A stretch of 64,000 nt of DNA from Aquimarina sp. AU58 (GTDB lineage Bacteria; Bacteroidota; Bacteroidia; Flavobacteriales; Flavobacteriaceae): assembly GCF_900312745.1 (NCBI RefSeq), contig NZ_OMPD01000014.1:2728001-2792000 (forward strand). Direction: 5' to 3'. Under the pieces are notes generated by a model. That model did no database searches. It saw only the letters and a list, made by a program, of their open reading frames with translations, and had not been told where the DNA came from. Positions 1 through 7,227 of this stretch are shown here, piece by piece. Position numbers and translations under genes: made by a program. Positions within the stretch are counted from its first letter, which is position 1. Every line of letters begins with the position of its first letter.

Positions 1-408
1 GTGATAAGAGGTATAGAGATTGCCAAAAAAAATAACTTACCTGATCGTGTTATCGATTTTATTAGAACTCACCATGGAACTAGCACCGTTTACTATTTTT
101 ATAGCAAAGAAAAAGAAGCGAATGAAAATGTAAATATTGAAGATTTCAGGTATCCCGGACCAAGACCTTTCTCTAAAGAAACTGCCATTTTGATGATGAG
201 TGATAGTGTAGAAGCTGCTTCAAAAAGTCTTAAAAACCCTACAAGTAGTTTAATCGATTCTTTTGTAGAAAAAATAGTAAGCAAACAAATGGAAGATAAC
301 CAGTTTCTCAATGCCAATATTACTTTTAAAGAAATCCAACAGATCAAAAAAGTCTTTAAACGTAAACTAACCAATATTTACCACCTTAGGATAGAGTATC
401 CAGAGTAA
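1..408 (+). CDS. PgpH-like 7TM-HD phosphohydrolase, C-terminal fragment
   Basis: The reading frame is open at the left edge, so this is only the last 135 residues of a larger protein; the GTG at base 1 is just an in-frame codon. It shows the end of an HD-type phosphohydrolase domain: a THHGTS motif (residues 23-28), an FRYPGPRPFSKE stretch and MMSDSVEAASKS, where the Asp is the usual last metal ligand. This pattern is typical of 7TM-HD membrane proteins such as PgpH, which in Firmicutes hydrolyses c-di-AMP. The seven-helix part would lie outside the window. The substrate in flavobacteria is not shown by the sequence. The family call is fairly sure; the function is inferred. Confidence 0.85.
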   Translation: MIRGIEIAKKNNLPDRVIDFIRTHHGTSTVYYFYSKEKEANENVNIEDFRYPGPRPFSKETAILMMSDSVEAASKSLKNPTSSLIDSFVEKIVSKQMEDNQFLNANITFKEIQQIKKVFKRKLTNIYHLRIEYPE

Positions 409-465
409 TCATTAGATATGAATATTGATTATGTATGTAGTGATTACTGAAGTTTCACTCTTCAA

Positions 466-747
466 TTACTCAGTCTTCTTTAGGTATTTTTGATCCATCC
501 AAAAAGTTCCAAAAGGGATAATAGAGCAAACTAAAACAATCATAAGTGTTTTGGTGTTCCATTGTTTTTCTGGTTTCACAAGAAATGCAAATACAATATA
601 AATTAGAAAAAGAAACCCATGAGCCATTCCTATTATTTTATTAGGCTCCGGAGATTCGAAAATATATTTTAAAGGCATGGTTACAAAGAGAATGAGTAGG
701 TATGAAATACCCTCAAGATAGCTAATTAGTCTAAAGCTTGAAATCAT
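466..747 (-). CDS. DUF3817 small integral membrane protein
   Basis: This 93-residue protein has three hydrophobic segments (about residues 8-27, 38-60 and 68-83). The ISYLEGISYL stretch at the N terminus, a GMAHG motif before the second helix and a lysine-rich C terminus match the DUF3817 (YdzA-like) family. It is predicted to sit in the inner membrane and its role is unknown. It lies tail-to-tail with the HD hydrolase. The mscS-like gene, also on the minus strand, ends at 766, only 18 bases upstream of this start, so the two are probably co-transcribed. Confidence 0.8.
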   Translation of the reverse strand: MISSFRLISYLEGISYLLILFVTMPLKYIFESPEPNKIIGMAHGFLFLIYIVFAFLVKPEKQWNTKTLMIVLVCSIIPFGTFWMDQKYLKKTE

Positions 748-765
748 AAAATTATTGGTGTTACG

Positions 766-2004
766 TTATTTTTCTGGAGTATAATTTAGTTCGAATACCT
801 CTAGATTAAAATAGGGTATTGCTGATAGTAAATGATCAAAAATATCTGCCATTATCTGTTCATAGTTTTTCCAAACTTTGTTATTACTAAAGGCATATAT
901 TTCTAAAGGTGTTCCTTGTGCAGAAGGTGGTAATTGACGACTCATAATTGTCATTTCCTTATTGATAAACGGGTGGTTTTCTAGATATAACTCTACATAC
1001 ATTCTAAAAACACCCATGTTAGTCAGGTTTCTTCCATTCATCAATATACTTTTATCAATCTTAGATTGTTGATTGTAAGAGTCTATTTTTTGTTGAGTTG
1101 CAGTAAGATACCCTTCAATAAGTTCAATTTTTTTTAATTTATTGAGATCATCTTCAGATAAAAATGAAATACTCGATGTTTTGATTAACAATGCTCTTTT
1201 AATTCTTCTTCCACCAGAATTCATCATACCTCGCCAGTTTTTAAAGGACTGTGATGTAAGATAATATGTTGGGATTGTAGTGATCGTTTTATCAAAATTC
1301 TGGACTTTTACCGAAGATAGGTTAATCTCGATCACATCTCCATCGGCTCCATATTTTTGCATAGTGATCCAATCCCCAATTCTCACGGTGTCATTTACTG
1401 CTACTTGTATACTTGCAACAAATCCCAGAATAGTATCTTTAAAAATTAGAAGAATAACGGCAGACATAGCTCCAAGTGCCGTTAAGAATGTCCATATTGA
1501 TTTTCCTGTCATCGATGAGAATACCAGAATAGCTCCTATAAACCATACAAATATCATAAACACCTGTACATAACTGTCAATAGGTTTATCTTTAAAGGAG
1601 TCTAAAGATTTTAAAAAATCTCTAAACGTTCTAAGGATACTTCTTAAAATCCATATCGTTAATACAATAACCATAATGTTAAATAGGGTTTCCAGGTATT
1701 TTTCTGCTGTCGGAAAAGCAATAAATAACATAGGAACAATCCATATTGTTAGCGATAATGGTACTATATGTGCCAGGTAATCAAAGGTTTTATTTTTAAC
1801 CAAATAATCGTCGAAGGTATTTTTAGATTTTGAAGCATAGCTTTTAAAGATCGTTACAATAACTTTTTTCATTACAAAATCCAATACAAAAAGAACAACT
1901 ACCAGGATACATATCCCAATAAGAAGGTTTAAGTATTCTGCTGTATGTTCTGAAATACCTTTTGAAACCAAAAGGTTGTAGAAGTAACGGGTTAAATCTT
2001 TCAT
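766..2004 (-). CDS. MscS-family mechanosensitive ion channel
   Basis: The protein has 412 residues. About five hydrophobic helices are visible (roughly 26-48, 77-98, 105-122, 146-164 and 170-190), the last running into the pore helix. It is followed by the MscS beta domain with NDTVRIGDWITM (204-215), GDVIEINLSSVKVQNFD and the TIPTYYLTSQSFKNW segment. Such channels open under membrane tension and release solutes during hypo-osmotic shock. The extended N-terminal helices resemble YbdG/MscM-type members rather than the short MscS. Its start lies about 110 bases from repeat copy 1. Confidence 0.9.
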   Translation of the reverse strand: MKDLTRYFYNLLVSKGISEHTAEYLNLLIGICILVVVLFVLDFVMKKVIVTIFKSYASKSKNTFDDYLVKNKTFDYLAHIVPLSLTIWIVPMLFIAFPTAEKYLETLFNIMVIVLTIWILRSILRTFRDFLKSLDSFKDKPIDSYVQVFMIFVWFIGAILVFSSMTGKSIWTFLTALGAMSAVILLIFKDTILGFVASIQVAVNDTVRIGDWITMQKYGADGDVIEINLSSVKVQNFDKTITTIPTYYLTSQSFKNWRGMMNSGGRRIKRALLIKTSSISFLSEDDLNKLKKIELIEGYLTATQQKIDSYNQQSKIDKSILMNGRNLTNMGVFRMYVELYLENHPFINKEMTIMSRQLPPSAQGTPLEIYAFSNNKVWKNYEQIMADIFDHLLSAIPYFNLEVFELNYTPEK

Positions 2005-2113
2005 GAATATCTGGTACTAAAATTCATGCAAAAATAGGATTCTAGCTTTTGATACAATACATAAAATGAAAGATTTAACTTTTTAAAAAGATATAGAGCA
2101 AATAAGAAGGTTA

Positions 2114-2162
2114 GAAAAGTTTATTTTTTTGCCATATAAAGCAGAGTCGATAGACAATCATC
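2114..2162. repeat. Direct repeat copy 1 flanking the M57 peptidase gene
   Basis: A 49-base sequence beginning GAAAAGTTTATT and ending GCAGAGTCGATAGACAATC plus ATC recurs in the same orientation at 3685-3732. The only difference is one extra T in the T-run. This copy lies beyond the terminator of the peptidase gene and upstream of the mscS-like gene. I did not find it elsewhere in the window. Confidence 0.9.
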
Positions 2163-2217
2163 GCCCCATATTGTTGTTAATTTTTTAATTTAGCAAGATT
2201 CCTAATATTTATTGAAT

Positions 2218-2258
2218 ATAAAAAATACACGAGAAAATCATTCATGACCCCTCTCGTG
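2218..2258 (-). terminator. Rho-independent terminator of the M57 peptidase gene
   Basis: The arms CACGAGA (2228-2234) and TCTCGTG (2252-2258) form a 7-bp stem. On the minus strand it is followed by a T-rich run (complement of 2218-2227). It lies 31 bases past the peptidase stop codon. Confidence 0.7.
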
Positions 2259-2288
2259 CGTTAAACTAAAAATGGATGTTATTTTGTA

Positions 2289-3500
2289 TTATGGACATTC
2301 TTCATTTGGCCCAAGTAGTCGAGAAATTTGTATAACATCTATTTCAATTTCTTTTTTGACCCCTTCACCGATGATGGTAAAATACCCTTTTCTTTGTTCA
2401 CAAGGAGGCGCATCATAACGTTGTATTTGAATAACAAACTCTCCATCTCCTCGACCGCTGCTAGGTATAGGAGAAAACCAAAAAGAACTAGGAACAATTC
2501 TCCAATTTGTATTAGATTTTATATGTCCTGGCTTGGAAATACCACCTACATATCCAGAACGAACAAAAGGCCAATCTGCTAAATCAGGAAATTCTAGCCT
2601 TGGACCATATAATGCTTGTAATGCTATTTTATCCATAGCGGTAGGACCTGTTCCTGGATTACGAAGACATGACAGATAAATAGAAAGAGGATCAATATCT
2701 GTAAAGGATGTTGTTCCATCAATAGGTATTGCCCCATCGAATTGATCTTCGTCAGCTGGTCCATCATTGCAGGAAAATCTCCTATTAAAATAATCAGTAT
2801 GCCTAAGACCTATAGCATGTCCTAATTCATGGAAAACTACAAGATAAGCTATAGTTTCGTTGCTAGCAGGTATCCCATTAGGAAAAGGATTAAGACGTAC
2901 TAGATCCCCTGGATTCCCGTTCATATCAGGGTATTCAGCAAAACCTCTGAGTTTACTAAGTGTTTCATCAGCGACTATTTTTATATCCGCTGAAGCAGAT
3001 TTTACATTAGATCCAAATTCTACACTAAACTTTAGAGTAAGATTAAGTGAGTTATAGACATTTACTGCATGTTGCACAGCCTTCTGAAACATTGGATTTA
3101 ACGACCTGTCATCTCCTGGTTTTACCATTCCATAAATACTGAGCGTTCTAGGTAGTCCTGTAACCGTATTATTTGTTCGAAAATGCTTGGCGTTCGGATT
3201 TTCGCCATGTTGACTTACCATCTCTTTTAGTTGTTGTTCTGTAAAACCTACATCTCCTTGTAATACGAAAAATTTTTCTTCTACATCAGTAACAATATTT
3301 TTGAAAGTTCTTGCATAAAGATCACTAACATCATAACCGTCCTTAGCTAATGTTTGTTTTGCATCTTCGAAAGAGAAAGAATCTGATAGTGTGGTTTCTT
3401 CTAATTCTGTATCTCCTATAACCTGATCTTTGGTACAGGAAATCGCAAAAAATAATACCATTACCCCTATACAGAGGTTCAATAGGTTTTTGTTTTTCAT
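2289..3500 (-). CDS. Secreted M57-type (HEIGH-like) zinc metallopeptidase lipoprotein
   Basis: The protein has 403 residues. The N terminus is a lipoprotein signal with lipobox FAISC, Cys22 being the predicted lipidated residue. Residues 30-115 form an unrecognised pro-region. The catalytic domain carries HELGHAIGLRH (residues 224-234), a full HExxHxxGxxH zinc motif, followed by a Cys-containing loop (NRRFSCNDG) and a second Cys near 280. This fits the dual-action HEIGH metallopeptidases (Pfam Peptidase_M57), known from myxobacteria and Bacteroidota. It probably cleaves proteins at the cell surface or outside the cell. The C-terminal 80 residues end in a small beta-rich region. The unit has its own terminator and is flanked by 48-bp direct repeats, which suggests a mobile or duplicated cassette. 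Confidence 0.85.
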   Translation of the reverse strand: MKNKNLLNLCIGVMVLFFAISCTKDQVIGDTELEETTLSDSFSFEDAKQTLAKDGYDVSDLYARTFKNIVTDVEEKFFVLQGDVGFTEQQLKEMVSQHGENPNAKHFRTNNTVTGLPRTLSIYGMVKPGDDRSLNPMFQKAVQHAVNVYNSLNLTLKFSVEFGSNVKSASADIKIVADETLSKLRGFAEYPDMNGNPGDLVRLNPFPNGIPASNETIAYLVVFHELGHAIGLRHTDYFNRRFSCNDGPADEDQFDGAIPIDGTTSFTDIDPLSIYLSCLRNPGTGPTAMDKIALQALYGPRLEFPDLADWPFVRSGYVGGISKPGHIKSNTNWRIVPSSFWFSPIPSSGRGDGEFVIQIQRYDAPPCEQRKGYFTIIGEGVKKEIEIDVIQISRLLGPNEECP

Positions 3501-3814
3501 TTGATTCGTGTTTTTTTAATTAAAAATTTCACGAAAGGTAGTTAAAGAGTATAGTTCTTTCGATGGATAAATTAGACTATAAAGAAGAGTTTATAGGTGT
3601 GTATTGAGCGTTTTTTTGTTAACAAACAGGGTTTTCTATTGATAAACAAAAAAGGACTAATGCATCATAGAAGTAAGGAAACTTGAAAAGTTTATTTTTT
3701 GCCATATAAAGCAGAGTCGATAGACAATCATCTTTTACTCTAGGTATATTTCGACCCTGCTTTAATATGACAGAATGAATGTTTTTTTAGATGTTATTTA
3801 AACAATCCATTTTA
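3501..3814. other. Intergenic region with M57 promoter area and repeat copy 2
   Basis: This 314-base AT-rich gap between the peptidase start and the end of TonB receptor 1 holds direct-repeat copy 2 (3685-3732). I see no convincing ORF, and no clear TAnnTTTG promoter element could be assigned. Confidence 0.6.
3685..3732. repeat. Direct repeat copy 2 flanking the M57 peptidase gene
   Basis: This 48-base match to 2114-2162 is in the same orientation and lacks one T of the T-run. It lies 185 bases upstream of the peptidase start and 83 bases (towards the peptidase) from the end of TonB receptor 1. The two copies are about 1.57 kb apart. Confidence 0.9.
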
Positions 3815-6784
3815 CTATAATTTATAGTTTAATGATACATTAAACATAGTTCCTAATTGACTAAAATGAAAACCATTATAAGTCATTTGAGAATACCTTT
3901 GATTAAAAGTGATCAAATTAGAACGAGTTTTTAATTCTGCAGGATCATTCATAAGTGCATCCCCAGCTGCGTTAAGAGATTTAAACTCCCATTCTGGCAA
4001 AACGTTTAATAGGTTATTAACATTTACGGCAATTGTAAATTTATCTGTTGCATTATAATTAATACCTAAATCTGTAACAATTTTTGGGATAAACTCAGTT
4101 TTTAAATTAGGCCCCAGACCTTGTTGTCTGAATTCTGTTTTTCCGAAATATGTGTTATTTATAGAGAAATCGAATTTACCTATTTCATAATTTGCTCCTA
4201 AAATCCATTTGGTCTTAGGTCTAGAGGTAAAGAATAAAGCTTCCTGAGTTAGATTAACTACAGATTGTCCAGCACTTGCAACAATTGCTGGGTTTTTAAC
4301 ATCTCCATCTCTTTCATTTTCTATTGTATAATTACCTGATAAACTAAATCCAAGATTACCACCAGCAAGATTTATATTTTTATAATTAGCAACTACATCT
4401 ATACCAGAAGTTCTGGTATCTAGTGCATTAACAAAAAAGCTTAAATCATTTAAGTTATTGTCATTTAGCAATTGATCTAGGCTTGTGTTACCAATACTAT
4501 TACCAACAGCATCGGTAGCAGTTTTTCCAATTTCGGTACTTAATACAATCCTATCTTCAACCTGAATATTATAATAATCAATAGTGAAGTTTATATTACT
4601 GTTAACCTTAGCTCCGATACCTACAGTTATATTTGTAGATTCTTCTGCATCTAATTGTGGAATATCTAATAATTTTGCTTGAGGAGAAACATTATTTATT
4701 AATCCACCAACTTGAATTCCTGCTCCTGGAACAAAACTATACTGCGCTTTTTGAGTATAAATTTGATGAAGTGTTGGTGCTCTAAACCCTGTAGAGATAG
4801 AGGCTCTTAATGTTAATCTATCTTCTAAGAATTTATAGCGCGAACTTAGTTTCCACACAAAAGCATCACCAAAATCACTATAATCTTCTAATCTAACGGT
4901 ACCGTTAACCAGAAAATCTTCTGTAATATCATACGCTATATCCAAATATCCCCCAAAATTATAACGGTTAAAAGTTCCTGAGTTTTCGGGACTATTCCCG
5001 GCAAATGAATCGGCACCACCACCATCATACGAGGCAAGATCTCCTTCAATAATTTCAAAAGTTTCTGTTCTAAATTCTGCTCCAAAACCAATACTGATTT
5101 TATCGGTAACTAATTTTGCAATATCAATATTTCCTACACTATGTCTGAATCCTGTTCCTCCGGGATCAAATGATATAGGGCTATTTTCTCTATACAATTC
5201 AGAACCTTGTGTGAGTTCACCAGGATCTACAGTACCATTGTCATTTGAGTCAATCCATGTAGACGGAGAATATACCGTATTACGATTGTGCGAATTATTT
5301 ACTTTATAGGTTTGTGTGTTTCCACCAGTAGTATAACTTAAATCATAATTCCAACCATTCTTTATAGTTTTAAAACCAATAGTAGCATTATAATCATTTA
5401 GATCTCCTTCAAAAGTAGGGACATATCCAATATACTGGCCATTTGGTCCATCAGGGAAAAAATCAGCTAAGTAAGGAAAAGCAGCTTCCGTTCTCCAATA
5501 TGGAGTTCTGTAATTAGCGAAGCTATTTATTTTTTTATAGACATATGCTGCATTTAGATAGATCTGTGTATGTTTATTTATATCATATCCACCATTTACC
5601 AAAAATTTTGCTGCAGATGTTTCTGGTGACCCATTAATATTTCCGGCATCAGGTTTGAGAGCCAAAAATTGATCAACATCTGCTCTTCCTTGTGTATTTG
5701 CAGCATTGATTTCTGCAAGTCTGGTAGTATGATTAGGAGTACCTACGTAGTTGTCAATAAATTCTTGCTGAGCTTGTTCGGCTGTAAGACCTGTTAGCGT
5801 AGCTCCTCCGTTTAAAGCTTGCCCTCCAGCATCTAAATAGCTACTATAGCTATCAGGATTTGTAAAAACGAAATCATCAAATTCTCCCTGTGCATCTACA
5901 GTTCCTGGCCTGTTAGCAAGACTTACCTTAGAGAAGTCTACGGTATAGTTAAAGAACCCTTTGTCTTCTCCTATAGAGCTACCATTATTTAAACTAATTC
6001 CAATCGTTTCTCCGTCTCCTTCAGATGTAATTCCTGATCTAATAGTCACAGAGCCTTCTTCTGGATTGTCTTTTAGAATAATATTCATTACACCTGCAAT
6101 GGCATCAGAACCGTATTGCGCAGATGCACCATCTCTTAATATTTCTACTCGTTTTATGGCATCTGTTGGTATTGCAGAAATATCAGAACCAGTTTCACCT
6201 CTTCCCGGAGAGGTTTGAGTATACAATAAAGCACTTAGGTTTTTACGTTTTCCATTAATAAGAATTAGGGTTCTACTAGGTCCCATATTTCTAATCTCAT
6301 AAGGATCTAATAATGAAGTAGCATCATTAACTGGTGTCTGTACAGTATTAAATGATGGTATTTTATATTGTAATGCTTTATCGAATGTAATTTGACCAGT
6401 AGAAGTTAATTCTTTTGCCGGCAATACATCAACAGGGAGCGAAGAAGTAGTATTACTTCTTGGTAGTGCTCTGGATCCAACTAAAATAATCTCTTCAAGT
6501 TGTGCTCCACCACTTAATGAGATATTAATGGTTGTTTGAGAATTTACAGGTACTTCTTTAGAATTAAAGCCTACATAACTAAAAACCAGAATACCTTCGG
6601 GGTTAACTTCGATGCTGTATTTACCATCAAAATCGGTTGTAGAACCATTACTGGTTCCTTTTTCAATAATATTTACTCCAGGTAAAGGAGAACCATCTGC
6701 ATCCGAGACGACTCCAGTTACTATCTGTTGCGAAAAGCACAGACTTGTGGATAGTACGATTAAAATAAATGCGAGTTTTTTCAT
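3815..6784 (-). CDS. TonB-dependent outer-membrane receptor 1
   Basis: The protein has 989 residues. A signal peptide (1-18, ending CFS before QQ) is followed by a carboxypeptidase-regulatory-like beta domain (about 20-105, VTGVVSDADGSPLPGVNIIE). Next is a plug domain (about 110-245) with ILINGKRK and RVEILRDGASAQYGSDAIAG. A 22-strand-type barrel ends in FNVSLNYKL. It imports a substrate across the outer membrane using TonB energy. There is no SusD-type partner next to it, so it is not a classical SusCD glycan pair; the substrate is unknown. The next gene upstream (7228-9849) is a paralogue with a matching upstream block, so the two are probably co-regulated but transcribed separately. Confidence 0.9.
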   Translation of the reverse strand: MKKLAFILIVLSTSLCFSQQIVTGVVSDADGSPLPGVNIIEKGTSNGSTTDFDGKYSIEVNPEGILVFSYVGFNSKEVPVNSQTTINISLSGGAQLEEIILVGSRALPRSNTTSSLPVDVLPAKELTSTGQITFDKALQYKIPSFNTVQTPVNDATSLLDPYEIRNMGPSRTLILINGKRKNLSALLYTQTSPGRGETGSDISAIPTDAIKRVEILRDGASAQYGSDAIAGVMNIILKDNPEEGSVTIRSGITSEGDGETIGISLNNGSSIGEDKGFFNYTVDFSKVSLANRPGTVDAQGEFDDFVFTNPDSYSSYLDAGGQALNGGATLTGLTAEQAQQEFIDNYVGTPNHTTRLAEINAANTQGRADVDQFLALKPDAGNINGSPETSAAKFLVNGGYDINKHTQIYLNAAYVYKKINSFANYRTPYWRTEAAFPYLADFFPDGPNGQYIGYVPTFEGDLNDYNATIGFKTIKNGWNYDLSYTTGGNTQTYKVNNSHNRNTVYSPSTWIDSNDNGTVDPGELTQGSELYRENSPISFDPGGTGFRHSVGNIDIAKLVTDKISIGFGAEFRTETFEIIEGDLASYDGGGADSFAGNSPENSGTFNRYNFGGYLDIAYDITEDFLVNGTVRLEDYSDFGDAFVWKLSSRYKFLEDRLTLRASISTGFRAPTLHQIYTQKAQYSFVPGAGIQVGGLINNVSPQAKLLDIPQLDAEESTNITVGIGAKVNSNINFTIDYYNIQVEDRIVLSTEIGKTATDAVGNSIGNTSLDQLLNDNNLNDLSFFVNALDTRTSGIDVVANYKNINLAGGNLGFSLSGNYTIENERDGDVKNPAIVASAGQSVVNLTQEALFFTSRPKTKWILGANYEIGKFDFSINNTYFGKTEFRQQGLGPNLKTEFIPKIVTDLGINYNATDKFTIAVNVNNLLNVLPEWEFKSLNAAGDALMNDPAELKTRSNLITFNQRYSQMTYNGFHFSQLGTMFNVSLNYKL

Positions 6785-6820
6785 GTAATAATTTGTGTTT
6801 AAATGATGTTGGTTTAAAAT

Positions 6821-6865
6821 GATTGTCGGCTAAATATATTTAAAAATGCTAGTATTTAACATAAA
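6821..6865 (-). promoter_or_regulatory. Shared upstream block of the TonB receptor genes, copy 1
   Basis: The plus strand reads GATTGT, then TAAATATATTTAAAA and GTATTTAACATAAA. The same order of words occurs upstream of TonB receptor 2 (9870-9914). On the coding strand this gives TATATTTA, close to the Bacteroidota -7 element, preceded by TTTATGTTAAATAC. It starts 37 bases upstream of the start codon. It is probably promoter plus operator. Confidence 0.5.
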
Positions 6866-7138
6866 GTATTATGAATTTTTCAAAAAATATGTGAAAAACT
6901 CATAAAAAAATGTGTTTTTTTTACTTTGAAAACCTTAAAAATTGGCACTTAAAATATGTAGTAATAGTGGCTGTTTTTAGAGGGCTAGTAACCAAATTTT
7001 ATTGTTGCATTTTGGATACCAAAACGATGAATCGATATAAGGAAATAGTACATGATCGTTATGAAGAAGATAAAATTATAATGTATTTAGTAAAGCTTTT
7101 TTTTTTATGTTTAAAAGTGAAAAAATTATAAATATGGA
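6866..7138. other. Intergenic region between the two TonB receptor genes
   Basis: The AT-rich spacer between the shared promoter block and the terminator contains one plus-strand open frame (6910-7131). Its composition is hydrophobic and patternless, and I do not regard it as a gene. No other element was recognised. Confidence 0.5.
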
Positions 7139-7206
7139 AATAAGAAATATCAATATTTCTTATTATTTTAAAAATAAAAAGACCGCCTAAATATTTAGGC
7201 GGTCTT
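7139..7206 (-). terminator. Double hairpin terminator of TonB receptor 2
   Basis: A perfect GC-rich palindrome, GACCGCC...GGCGGTC (7179-7206 including flanking AA/TT), is followed on the minus strand by a T-rich tract. A second AT-rich stem (AATAAGAAATAT at 7139-7150 pairing with 7153-7164) lies just beyond. It sits 22 bases past the receptor stop codon. Confidence 0.85.
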
Positions 7207-7227
7207 CTAATATATGTTTGGTATTTT

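Noticed and set aside
6910..7131. Plus-strand open frame of 73 codons between the TonB receptors
   Set aside because: Patternless hydrophobic/basic composition, no recognisable domain, and no promoter or downstream partner; it is most likely chance in an AT-rich spacer.
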